Source: an uncultured Brevinema sp.
GTDB lineage: Bacteria; Spirochaetota; Brevinematia; Brevinematales; Brevinemataceae
NCBI GenBank assembly: GCA_947036575.1
Contig: CAMQSH010000057.1
Span: forward strand, 1 to 10,633
Reading direction: 5' to 3'
DNA: 10,633 bases
Position 1 is the stretch's first letter. Each line of letters opens with the position of its first letter. Under the pieces are notes generated by a model, which saw only the letters and a list, made by a program, of their open reading frames with translations, had not been told where the DNA came from and searched no databases. This document shows positions 1 to 5,434 of this stretch, piece after piece. The translations under genes and the position numbers were made by a program.

Positions 1-1
1 T

Positions 2-29
2 TTGTTATGATATATATACTGTGTATATT
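2..29 (+). promoter_or_regulatory. possible sigma-70 promoter for the TPR/LpxL operon
   Basis: TTGTTA at 2-7 and TATATT at 24-29 are separated by 16 bases and lie just upstream of the first gene. The window starts here, and such AT-rich DNA gives many -10 look-alikes (TATACT at 15-20 is another), so this is only a candidate. Confidence 0.3.
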
Positions 30-49
30 TTTTGTAAAAGGATTGGATT

Positions 50-745
50 ATGTCTCAACTAAAATTAGTTAATAAATTAGAAGAGTTATTAGCTACAAGT
101 GCTGAAACTGGAGAGTATACAGAAACTGTAAAACGATTGACAGATATGTCTGAAGCAAATCCAACAGAGGATCTTTATAGTTTTTATTTAGGGTTATTAT
201 TAGTTAGAACAAAAAATTATCAAAGTGGTATTAGATATCTAGAACAAGCAAAAAATGCAAAACTAGATCCTGGGCAAAGATTACGTTGTTTAATATTTTT
301 AGGAAAAGCTTATGCTGATGTGAAGGCTTTTAGTAAAGCTGAAAGAGCATTTCGAGAAGCTTTACAGACAGGCGTACCAGAACCTGGTGCATATTCTGCT
401 TTAGGTGCTATTTTTTATGAAAGAAATATGATAAACCAAGCTATAGATGCTCTTAAAAAAGCATTAGATATTGATCCTAATTATGTAGGAGCTATTAATA
501 ATTTAGGTTATATCTTAGTCGAAACTAAGAAAGATGTTGTTGAGGGGATAGTTCTTTGTCGAAAAGCAGTACAACTTGATCCGGAGAATCCAGCCTATAG
601 AGATAGTCTAGGTAAGGCACTTTTTGATAATAAACTTTATGAAGAAGCAAAAGAAGAGCTAGAGATAGCGATAAAGTTAGCACCAAATAATGAAATAATA
701 CTAAAAAGATATAAAAATATTCTAGAAAAAATGGAGGGAAAATGA
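50..745 (+). CDS. cytoplasmic TPR-repeat protein
   Basis: A 231-residue protein made almost wholly of tetratricopeptide repeats, which usually act as protein-binding scaffolds. About five units can be read: roughly residues 43-73, 77-108, 112-145, 147-179 and 181-214. The last three carry the usual spacing of small residues and end in IDP, LDP and LAP. No signal peptide or membrane segment is visible, so it is probably cytoplasmic. The ATG at 50 has AGGA at 39-42, seven bases upstream. The stop overlaps the next start in an ATGA (742-745), so the two genes are probably co-translated. It is not closely related to the much more regular TPR protein at the right end of the window. The binding partner cannot be inferred; the coupled exported TPR gene suggests an envelope-related role, which is inference only. 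Confidence 0.88.
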   Translation: MSQLKLVNKLEELLATSAETGEYTETVKRLTDMSEANPTEDLYSFYLGLLLVRTKNYQSGIRYLEQAKNAKLDPGQRLRCLIFLGKAYADVKAFSKAERAFREALQTGVPEPGAYSALGAIFYERNMINQAIDALKKALDIDPNYVGAINNLGYILVETKKDVVEGIVLCRKAVQLDPENPAYRDSLGKALFDNKLYEEAKEELEIAIKLAPNNEIILKRYKNILEKMEGK

Positions 746-1440
746 GAAAAATAATTATTTTTTTCTTTGTGTTGAGTACTGTCGCCCCAATTAATGCAAT
801 GATTGTTAAAGACCCTAAAATAAAACCGCCTAAAGATGGAGAAATTGTTGACACAGAAATTTTACCTCCTTACAATCCCTATTCTTTGTATGTGCCTTCC
901 AAAGATATCCTTAGACAATTACCAGTAGATAGAGTTTTAGATATAGCTGCAACAGCATATGCTGCTAATTTTTTAACAAAATCTATTTATTTTTATACAA
1001 ATGCGATAGAAATTTTTGCCAATGATGCAAAGACTGTAGCATGGGCAAATTATGAAGTAGGATTTATATATTTTAAAAAAAATCAACGAAAATTAGCTTT
1101 AGAATATTTTGATAAAGTTCTACAATTAAATAATGCCCCTACAACAGTTCAAAATTTGGCTAGAATGATGGCATCACGTGTACGAAATAAAAAAGAATTT
1201 GATACTTTACGGAAACAAGAAGATGTGATTTTTTTAGCTGATAAAAAAGCTAGATCTGTGTTAGATAAACAAATTGCAAAAGAAGAAAAAACAGCAGAAA
1301 AGCTGCAACGTCAATTATCTAAAGAAAGAAAAGTAAGAGAAAAAGAAGAACTTCGTCTTCTAAAAGAATCTGAAAAAGAAAAAAAGCGTCTTGCAAAAGA
1401 AGAGGCTAAAAAACTTAAAGTTGCTGAACAGACTAAATAG
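742..1440 (+). CDS. exported TPR/coiled-coil protein
   Basis: A 232-residue protein with a Sec-type signal peptide: MRK, a hydrophobic core at residues 4-15, and a likely cut after INA at residue 19. There is no lipobox cysteine, so it is probably periplasmic rather than a lipoprotein. A proline-rich stretch (25-52) follows, then helical TPR-like repeats at about 66-131 (the clearest is WANYEVGFIYFKKNQRKLAL). The tail, about 165-232, is extremely rich in Lys, Glu and Arg and should form a long charged helix or coiled coil. The ATG overlaps the upstream stop. GGAGG at 733-737 lies four bases before it, inside the upstream gene, so translation is probably coupled. The specific function is not recognisable. 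Its place between a TPR scaffold and a lipid A acyltransferase gene hints at envelope assembly, but that is inference. Confidence 0.85.
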   Translation: MRKIIIFFFVLSTVAPINAMIVKDPKIKPPKDGEIVDTEILPPYNPYSLYVPSKDILRQLPVDRVLDIAATAYAANFLTKSIYFYTNAIEIFANDAKTVAWANYEVGFIYFKKNQRKLALEYFDKVLQLNNAPTTVQNLARMMASRVRNKKEFDTLRKQEDVIFLADKKARSVLDKQIAKEEKTAEKLQRQLSKERKVREKEELRLLKESEKEKKRLAKEEAKKLKVAEQTK

Positions 1441-1462
1441 ATTTATTTTATTAAAAATAAAT
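1441..1462. repeat. AT-only palindrome between genes
   Basis: ATTTATTTT (1441-1449) and AAAATAAAT (1454-1462) form a perfect 9-base inverted repeat around a 4-base centre, right after the exported TPR gene's stop. A hairpin of only A-T pairs is weak, so it is unlikely to be a strong terminator. It could be a chance product of the base composition. Confidence 0.35.
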
Positions 1463-1490
1463 CATAGTATGAGTGAAAAGGTATCATGAT

Positions 1491-2453
1491 ATGGCTAAGA
1501 GAGAATTCTCTAATTTTCAATATATACTAATGTTTATAGAGGCATCTTTTATACTGCCTCTTATTAATATAATCCCATTTTTTTGCCCTTATCATAAAAT
1601 ATATAGTTTTTCAAAAAAAATAGGAGCATTTTTTTTAATAATATCTCCTAATAAAAAAAAGATTATCAGTAATAATTTAGCTATTCTTTATCCTAATAAA
1701 AAATATTCGGATAAAGAATTAATAGAGATTTCTAGTATTATTGCTGGTTATGAACTTCGTATATTATTGGAAATGATAGCTTTTTCTCGAATGAGTTTTC
1801 AACGAGTTCTTTCTTATGTTAGAATAGTACAACACAATCAAATTTCAGCCTTTTACCATGCTCAATCAACAGGAGTTGTAGCTTTTACTTTACATTATGG
1901 TAATTGGGAATTATTAGGTTCTGTACTAAATCAAGTAGGAATCCCTTTAGCTTGTTTAGTCGAAAGACAGTTTAATCCATGGATAGATAAATATCTGCAA
2001 TTTTTGAGAAGACAATTAGGGATAAAAGTTATTTATAATGAAATATCTCAGATGAAAGCTTTATTAACTTATATAAAAAAAGGAAGTGTTGCTTTAGTTG
2101 CTGATCAAACATATTGGTTTGATCCTCTCTTCATTCCTTTTTTTAGTAAAGAGGCTGCTGTTCCTCAAGGTACAGCTAGCTTGGTCTTAAAAATGAAATC
2201 TAGTTTGTGCTTTGGATATAGTAAATATACAACAAATGGTATCTATTCTATTGATTTAGATATGGATATTATTCCTAATAATAAGATAGAGTCTTTATCT
2301 GTAGAAGAACTAATGAAAATCGTTTATCATAGATATGAAAAAATTATTATTCAAGATGTAACGAATTGGTATACTTTAGGGACAGATAGGTGGGCTTTAA
2401 CTAGAGAGTCTCTCAAAGAATGGGAAAAAAATCCAGATAGCAGTAGATTTTAG
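1491..2453 (+). CDS. lysophospholipid acyltransferase, LpxL/HtrB (lipid A biosynthesis) family
   Basis: A protein of 320 residues, the usual length for the LpxL/LpxM family, which adds secondary acyl chains to lipid A at the inner membrane. It has an N-terminal hydrophobic anchor (about residues 9-31) and the family's HX4E catalytic motif as HYGNWE (135-140). Further family blocks are RRQLGIKVI, the ADQ block around D205, PFFSKEAAVPQGTASL, and a C-terminal NWYTLGTDRW in place of the common QW-W-H-RW signature. I chose the ATG at 1491 because AAAAGG (1476-1481) lies nine bases upstream. An in-frame GTG at 1473 would add six residues but has no ribosome binding site. It is probably the last gene of the operon starting at 50. 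Which acyl chain and position it serves cannot be told from sequence. Confidence 0.9.
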   Translation: MAKREFSNFQYILMFIEASFILPLINIIPFFCPYHKIYSFSKKIGAFFLIISPNKKKIISNNLAILYPNKKYSDKELIEISSIIAGYELRILLEMIAFSRMSFQRVLSYVRIVQHNQISAFYHAQSTGVVAFTLHYGNWELLGSVLNQVGIPLACLVERQFNPWIDKYLQFLRRQLGIKVIYNEISQMKALLTYIKKGSVALVADQTYWFDPLFIPFFSKEAAVPQGTASLVLKMKSSLCFGYSKYTTNGIYSIDLDMDIIPNNKIESLSVEELMKIVYHRYEKIIIQDVTNWYTLGTDRWALTRESLKEWEKNPDSSRF

Positions 2454-2458
2454 GGATC

Positions 2459-2475
2459 TTGGCATGAAAATTGCT
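2459..2475 (+). promoter_or_regulatory. candidate sigma-54 (RpoN) -24/-12 promoter of groES
   Basis: TTGGCATG (2459-2466), four A's (2467-2470) and TTGCT (2471-2475) match the RpoN consensus TGGCACG-N4-TTGCW at 11 of 12 defined positions, with the required GG-to-GC spacing. The only mismatch is T for C at 2465. Initiation would fall near 2486, giving a leader of about 40 bases before the groES ATG. No CIRCE repeat is present here. Whether this organism encodes RpoN cannot be seen from the window. Confidence 0.6.
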
Positions 2476-2525
2476 ATATAAATAGTAGAAATAAAAAATA
2501 ATTATTATATACTTGGAGGTATACA

Positions 2526-2786
2526 ATGGCGGTAAAACCTATTGGTAGTCGTGTTCTTATTGAAGTGAAAGCTGGAGAAGAAAAAACATCTAGTGGATTA
2601 TATATCCCTACAGCAGCACAAGAAAAAACTAATACAGGTACTGTTGTTGCTATTGGTGATAAAGATATCACAGTAACTATTGGTCAAACAGTCGTATTTG
2701 ATAAATATGCAGGAACACAAATTGAAGTAGAAGGGAAAGAAATGCTTCTTCTTGATATGGAAAACATTCTAGCAGTTGTTCAATAA
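2526..2786 (+). CDS. groES: GroES co-chaperonin (Cpn10)
   Basis: An 86-residue Cpn10, the heptameric lid of the GroEL folding chamber in the cytoplasm. The N-terminal block KPIGSRVLIEV is followed by the mobile loop (about residues 18-38) with the GroEL-contacting hydrophobic triplet LYI in GLYIP. Next come GTVVAIGD and the C-terminal MLLLDMENILAVV. It is about ten residues shorter than E. coli GroES (97), mainly because the roof hairpin after VAIGD is trimmed. GGAGG (2515-2519) lies six bases from the ATG. No groEL follows: a strong terminator begins 18 bases after the stop. From memory, groES is also encoded away from groEL in Borrelia and Treponema. A sigma-54-like promoter lies upstream; read-through from the acyltransferase gene is also possible, as I see no terminator between them. 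Confidence 0.96.
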   Translation: MAVKPIGSRVLIEVKAGEEKTSSGLYIPTAAQEKTNTGTVVAIGDKDITVTIGQTVVFDKYAGTQIEVEGKEMLLLDMENILAVVQ

Positions 2787-2804
2787 ATAGAATTTCTAAA
2801 AAAT

Positions 2805-2835
2805 AAAAAGCCTCCTAACATAGGAGGCTTTTTTG
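2805..2835. terminator. bidirectional intrinsic terminator between groES and ybeY
   Basis: AAAAAGCCTCCTA (2805-2817) pairs with TAGGAGGCTTTTT (2821-2833), a GC-rich stem with flanking A and T tracts. It works in both directions: for groES on the plus strand and for ybeY, whose stop is at 2856, on the minus strand. Confidence 0.93.
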
Positions 2836-2855
2836 TATTATATATACTAAGAATA

Positions 2856-3338
2856 TTAGATTAAAGCACTGTCTGTACCATTGTATTTTTGCATAAATTT
2901 TTGCATATAATAATCTTGTAATTCAAACATCTCTTTTTCTTCTTCATCTCCTAGTTCATGATCAAAACCAAGTAAATGAAGGAGCCCATGTATTGTTAAG
3001 CGTGCAAATTCTTCTTCATAACTTACCTCAAATTCTTGAGATTGACTGAGAGCTGTTTCTGATGAGATTACTATATCACCTAGGGAAGACCCTTGAATGA
3101 TAAATTCAGAGTCATCATCAAAAGCAAAAGATAAGACGTCTGTACTATAATTTTTTTGTCTATATTGTTGATTTAGTTGTTGGATAAATGAGTTGTCACA
3201 GATTAATAAAGAACAAGATCTATCACCACATTCAAACTCTTCTAATAATTCTTTAATAATAGAGTGTAATAAAGATAAAAATTGTTCGTTTAATTTTATA
3301 ACGTTTTTAGAAGAGGGTTCAATAGAAATATCTAGCAT
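2856..3338 (-). CDS. ybeY: YbeY endoribonuclease / rRNA maturation factor
   Basis: A 160-residue UPF0054 protein, a zinc-dependent endoribonuclease needed for 16S rRNA 3' maturation and ribosome quality control. The signature H3XH5XH zinc motif is intact as HGLLHLLGFDH (H117, H121, H127). The other family blocks are present: NQQYRQKNYSTDVLSF (about 56-71) and LGDIVIS (86-92). The length is normal, with an ordinary charged tail. The start lies six bases after the stop of the upstream DUF4912 gene, so the two are probably one transcript. The bases just before the ATG (AATCTCCT on the coding strand) are not a Shine-Dalgarno sequence, so translation may rely on coupling to the upstream gene. Transcription ends at the shared terminator near 2805-2833. 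Confidence 0.96.
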   Translation of the reverse strand: MLDISIEPSSKNVIKLNEQFLSLLHSIIKELLEEFECGDRSCSLLICDNSFIQQLNQQYRQKNYSTDVLSFAFDDDSEFIIQGSSLGDIVISSETALSQSQEFEVSYEEEFARLTIHGLLHLLGFDHELGDEEEKEMFELQDYYMQKFMQKYNGTDSALI

Positions 3339-3344
3339 AGGAGA

Positions 3345-4127
3345 TTATATTCTAAAATTATTACTAGAGGAAGATAATTTTGAGAAATTATTGCTAGAGG
3401 AAGACAAACTTGATAAAGCTATACTTGCAAGATGTTCTGCTAGTAGCTGATGATCTTTGTTTATATTTGAGTGTTTATTACCATGATACATTGATATTTG
3501 ATCATTGTTATACTCTGTAAATAATTCTTGAGTATTGTTTTGATAAATTTTATAAAGATGAAAATCTAATTTTTCTAGTACTGCTATATTGATGAATAAA
3601 GAACGGGAATAACTAGGAAGTAAAAGATCTAAACCTAATTCATTACTTATTTTCCAAGCTTTTATTTGTTCATCTCCAGCAGGGTCTGCATTCCAAATAA
3701 TTAAAACACTTTCATTTGATTGAGGAAGGACAGTGATGGTATTATCAAAGTATATTTTTAGATCTTGCACAGGGTGTTTAATCTTATTTGATGTTTTTGA
3801 CTTAGAAGAATTGTTTATTTCTTTTGTAGATTTACTAACAGGAGTAATTTTAAGAGTAGAGGGTTTAGTAGCTGTTTCTGTTTTTTTTATAGATTTATTA
3901 GTAGGAGTAGTTTTAGCTTTTTTTGTAGATTTGTTAAGGGGTATAGTCTTAGTCGTAGTAGATTTGGAGATATTTTCAGTTTTTTTTGCAGAATTACTAA
4001 GACTAGTATGTTTAGGAGATATAAGATCTATTAACTCTTGTTTAAGCATTTTAGAAGTTGTAGTAATCTTATAAACTTCTGCTAGATGTAATAAATCTTT
4101 TTTAGTTAAGGATGTCAAATTTTTCAT
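3345..4127 (-). CDS. DUF4912 protein with Rho-N/SAP-like N-terminus
   Basis: A 260-residue protein in three parts. Residues 1-37 (LTKKDLLHLAEVYKI, then SKMLKQELIDLI) look like the small helical Rho N-terminal/SAP-type fold linked to nucleic-acid binding. Residues 38-118 are a low-complexity Lys/Thr/Ser linker with a repeating TxPxNKSxKK unit (61-70, 73-82 and a weaker copy at 94-102). Residues about 120-235 match DUF4912, a domain I know from spirochaetes and some other bacteria, with NESVLIIWNADPAG and LLPSYSRSLFI as the readable blocks. The C-terminus ends in a duplicated LSSSSNNF. The molecular function of DUF4912 is not established; the layout suggests a nucleic-acid-binding protein. AGGGG (4139-4135, minus) lies seven bases before the ATG. 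It is transcribed with ybeY from the promoter at 4169-4197. Confidence 0.82.
   Translation of the reverse strand: MKNLTSLTKKDLLHLAEVYKITTTSKMLKQELIDLISPKHTSLSNSAKKTENISKSTTTKTIPLNKSTKKAKTTPTNKSIKKTETATKPSTLKITPVSKSTKEINNSSKSKTSNKIKHPVQDLKIYFDNTITVLPQSNESVLIIWNADPAGDEQIKAWKISNELGLDLLLPSYSRSLFINIAVLEKLDFHLYKIYQNNTQELFTEYNNDQISMYHGNKHSNINKDHQLLAEHLASIALSSLSSSSNNFSKLSSSSNNFRI
3355..3414. repeat. 30-base tandem duplication at the 3' end of the DUF4912 gene
   Basis: Positions 3355-3384 and 3385-3414 are adjacent copies that match at 25 of 30 positions. In the protein they give the repeated LSSSSNNF at the extreme C-terminus. The length is a multiple of three, so the frame is kept. Confidence 0.85.
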
Positions 4128-4168
4128 CTGTAAACCCCTGGATAAATATTAAATATTTTTGCTAATAT

Positions 4169-4197
4169 AGTATAATATATAACTTATTAAACTTCAA
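4169..4197 (-). promoter_or_regulatory. sigma-70-type promoter for the DUF4912-ybeY operon
   Basis: On the minus strand TTGAAG (4197-4192) and TATACT (4174-4169) are separated by 17 bases. Transcription would start about 35 bases before the DUF4912 ATG. Confidence 0.6.
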
Positions 4198-4229
4198 GTA
4201 AAATCATAAAATAAAATTTGAATATAAAT

Positions 4230-4264
4230 AAAAATCCTCTAAGATTTATCCTTAGAGGATTTTT
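4230..4264 (-). terminator. intrinsic terminator of carD
   Basis: AAAAATCCTCTAAG (4230-4243) and CTTAGAGGATTTTT (4251-4264) form a perfect 14-base stem around a 7-base loop. It lies just past the carD stop, with a T-rich run on the minus strand. It separates carD from the DUF4912-ybeY unit. Confidence 0.92.
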
Positions 4265-4269
4265 AATTT

Positions 4270-4770
4270 CTAATCTTCGATTTTAGGGGCGTGTGTATTT
4301 AAAATTAATTCGATTTCTGTTCGAATTTCTTCTGAATCTTTTTTTAGTACTACTGAAATTTCACCAGCAATCATGTCTAAGGCATCATTATATAATTTTT
4401 TTTCTGTAGAAGATAACTCTTTTACAATATTTCTACGATGTAAATTACGAATTACTTCAGCAATATCAAGAATTTTTCCTGATTTAATCATTTCTGTATG
4501 CAATTTATATCGTTGTTTCCAATCAAATGTATTCACATCACCGTCAGATGCCAAAATGTCAAAACTTTGTTTGATCATCTTTTCCGTTGCAAGAAGACGT
4601 AATCCTGTAGATTTAAGATTGTTTACTGGTAACATAACCTTTGTATTGGTTAGAGGGAATTCAATAATAAGATACTCTCTTTTTTCACTAAGGACTTCCT
4701 TTTCCTCAATATCAACGATTTGACCTGCTCCATGAAATGGATAAAAAACGGACAAACCTTTTTCAAACAT
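4270..4770 (-). CDS. CarD/CdnL-family RNA polymerase-binding regulator
   Basis: A 166-residue protein, the normal length for the CarD/CdnL family. These bind the RNA polymerase beta subunit and stabilise open promoter complexes, above all at rRNA promoters. Residues 1-62 form the RNA polymerase-interacting (TRCF-like) domain, with the typical opening GLSVFYPFHGAGQIVDIEEK and LPVNNLKSTGLR. Residues 63-166 form the helical DNA-facing domain, with DWKQRYK carrying W84, which lines up with the conserved tryptophan that wedges into the upstream edge of the transcription bubble. GAGAGGG (4782-4776, minus) lies five bases from the ATG. It has its own terminator at 4230-4264, so it is probably monocistronic. 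A CarD homologue is typical of spirochaetes. The assignment is secure; its exact regulon is not visible. Confidence 0.95.
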   Translation of the reverse strand: MFEKGLSVFYPFHGAGQIVDIEEKEVLSEKREYLIIEFPLTNTKVMLPVNNLKSTGLRLLATEKMIKQSFDILASDGDVNTFDWKQRYKLHTEMIKSGKILDIAEVIRNLHRRNIVKELSSTEKKLYNDALDMIAGEISVVLKKDSEEIRTEIELILNTHAPKIED

Positions 4771-4811
4771 TAATACCCTCTCTGTATATATTCTTGCAAT
4801 ATAATAAGAAT

Positions 4812-4842
4812 ATTATATTATCCAAAATCACATCCTTGTAAA
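4812..4842 (-). promoter_or_regulatory. possible carD promoter
   Basis: On the minus strand TTTACA (4842-4837) and TATAAT (4817-4812) lie 19 bases apart, upstream of carD. The spacing is long and other -10-like boxes are nearby, so the exact element is uncertain. Confidence 0.35.
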
Positions 4843-4974
4843 ATATAGATAAAATTCTTAGTACATTGAGTATTGTTTTAATTCTAGCTCATAATAATTT
4901 ATCGGCAAAAATTATAAATTATGTAGTTTAATTTTTTATTTCTTAAAATCTACTTGGTAATTGTTATAGATTTA

Positions 4975-5003
4975 TTGATAATATTTATGTCCTATTATAT
5001 AAT
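4975..5003 (+). promoter_or_regulatory. promoter retained upstream of the TPR remnant
   Basis: TTGATA (4975-4980) and TATAAT (4998-5003) have a 17-base spacer. The 23 bases 4993-5015, covering the -10 and leader, are identical to 9517-9539 upstream of the intact TPR gene, so the promoter and leader were copied along with the gene. Confidence 0.65.
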
Positions 5004-5033
5004 AAAACAGAAGAGTCGGATGAGTAATACAAG

Positions 5034-5228
5034 GACGAAGATCAAAAAATTGTGGATGCTATTTCAGCAATACCCTAAGTGGGATTATCACTTAGGGAAC
5101 GCTTATACTAGACTAGAAAAATACGTAGAAGTTATTAGTGATTTTAGTAAAGCAATAGAACTAGATCCTGAGGATGAGGGTGTTAAGCTAACAGGAAATA
5201 AACTTTAGAAGAGTTAGAAAAAAAATAA
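5034..5228 (+). pseudogene. collapsed remnant of the TPR gene at 9558-10535
   Basis: Bases 5034-5064 are identical to 9606-9636, the segment coding DEDQKIVDAI in the intact gene. In that frame a TAA follows at 5076-5078. The reading then resumes in another frame as PKWDYHLGNAYTRLEKY, matching the second TPR of the intact protein, and passes through ISDFSKAI (as in its fifth TPR) to LDPEDEG (as in its last). Eight repeats have thus become one hybrid repeat. A one-base loss near 5180 shifts the tail, causing an early TAG at 5206-5208. In the ancestral frame the tail reads LEELEKK with a stop at 5226-5228, against LEQLENN in the intact copy. The ribosome binding site and start codon are also missing. 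A short frame from ATG 5020 could still be translated, but I see no sign that it is maintained. Confidence 0.85.
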
Positions 5229-5249
5229 TTTCTCCAAAAAATAAAAAAA

Positions 5250-5285
5250 GCTATGGTATATAAAATATATCATAGCTTTTTTTTT
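5250..5285 (+). terminator. intrinsic terminator after the TPR remnant
   Basis: GCTATGGTATA (5250-5260) pairs with TATATCATAGC (5266-5276) around a 5-base loop, with one G-T pair. A-T pairs extend the base, and nine T's follow (5277-5285). Confidence 0.9.
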
Positions 5286-5289
5286 GTGT

Positions 5290-5310
5290 TTGATTATGAT
5301 AAAGTATTAT
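5290..5310 (+). promoter_or_regulatory. possible broken promoter, remnant of a further unit
   Basis: TTGATTATGATAAAGTATTA (5290-5309) resembles the promoter region starting TTGATTATTATAAATTATTA (9499-9518), followed in both by GAAGAG (5311-5316 and 9534-9539). The stretch between the two boxes is shorter, so TATTAT (5305-5310) sits only nine bases from TTGATT. It is probably inactive. Confidence 0.35.
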
Positions 5311-5371
5311 GAAGAGATAAAGAAATGCTTAATAATTAGAAAAATAATAAAACTTATAGGAGATAGCTTGC

Positions 5372-5401
5372 TTGACAAAATTTACTTAATAGTTATATAA
5401 T
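5372..5401 (+). promoter_or_regulatory. sigma-70 promoter of the AbgT-family gene
   Basis: A perfect TTGACA (5372-5377) and a perfect TATAAT (5396-5401) lie 18 bases apart. The start point would be near 5408, giving a leader of about 27 bases. Confidence 0.85.
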
Positions 5402-5434
5402 AATAACTACTAAGTAAGTATATGAGGAGTATAT

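Larger units (their letters stand above)
4771..5434. other. 664-base stretch without an intact gene
   Basis: This region holds, in order: the carD promoter area (minus strand), an unremarkable AT-rich spacer (about 4850-4970), the promoter and remnant of a TPR paralogue (4975-5228), its terminator (5250-5285), a possible broken promoter (5290-5310), and the abgT promoter and ribosome binding site (5372-5429). An 84-codon frame starting from a TTG at 4954 crosses it, but it begins upstream of a promoter and reads the remnant's first part out of frame. I do not consider it a gene. Confidence 0.75.

Noticed and set aside
2454..2525. HrcA-type CIRCE operator in front of groES
   Set aside because: I looked for the TTAGCACTC-N9-GAGTGCTAA dyad and found nothing similar.
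3733..4074. Plus-strand frame of 113 codons opposite the DUF4912 gene
   Set aside because: It mirrors the low-complexity Lys/Thr linker on the coding strand, lacks a ribosome binding site and shows no domain. The opposite strand has the recognisable protein.
4373..4723. Plus-strand frame of 116 codons opposite carD
   Set aside because: The minus strand encodes a clear CarD protein; this frame has no recognisable features.
4954..5208. An 84-codon open frame over the TPR remnant, starting at TTG 4954
   Set aside because: It starts upstream of the retained promoter, has no ribosome binding site, reads the conserved N-terminal segment out of frame, and ends at a stop created by a frameshift. 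It is better explained as a pseudogene.
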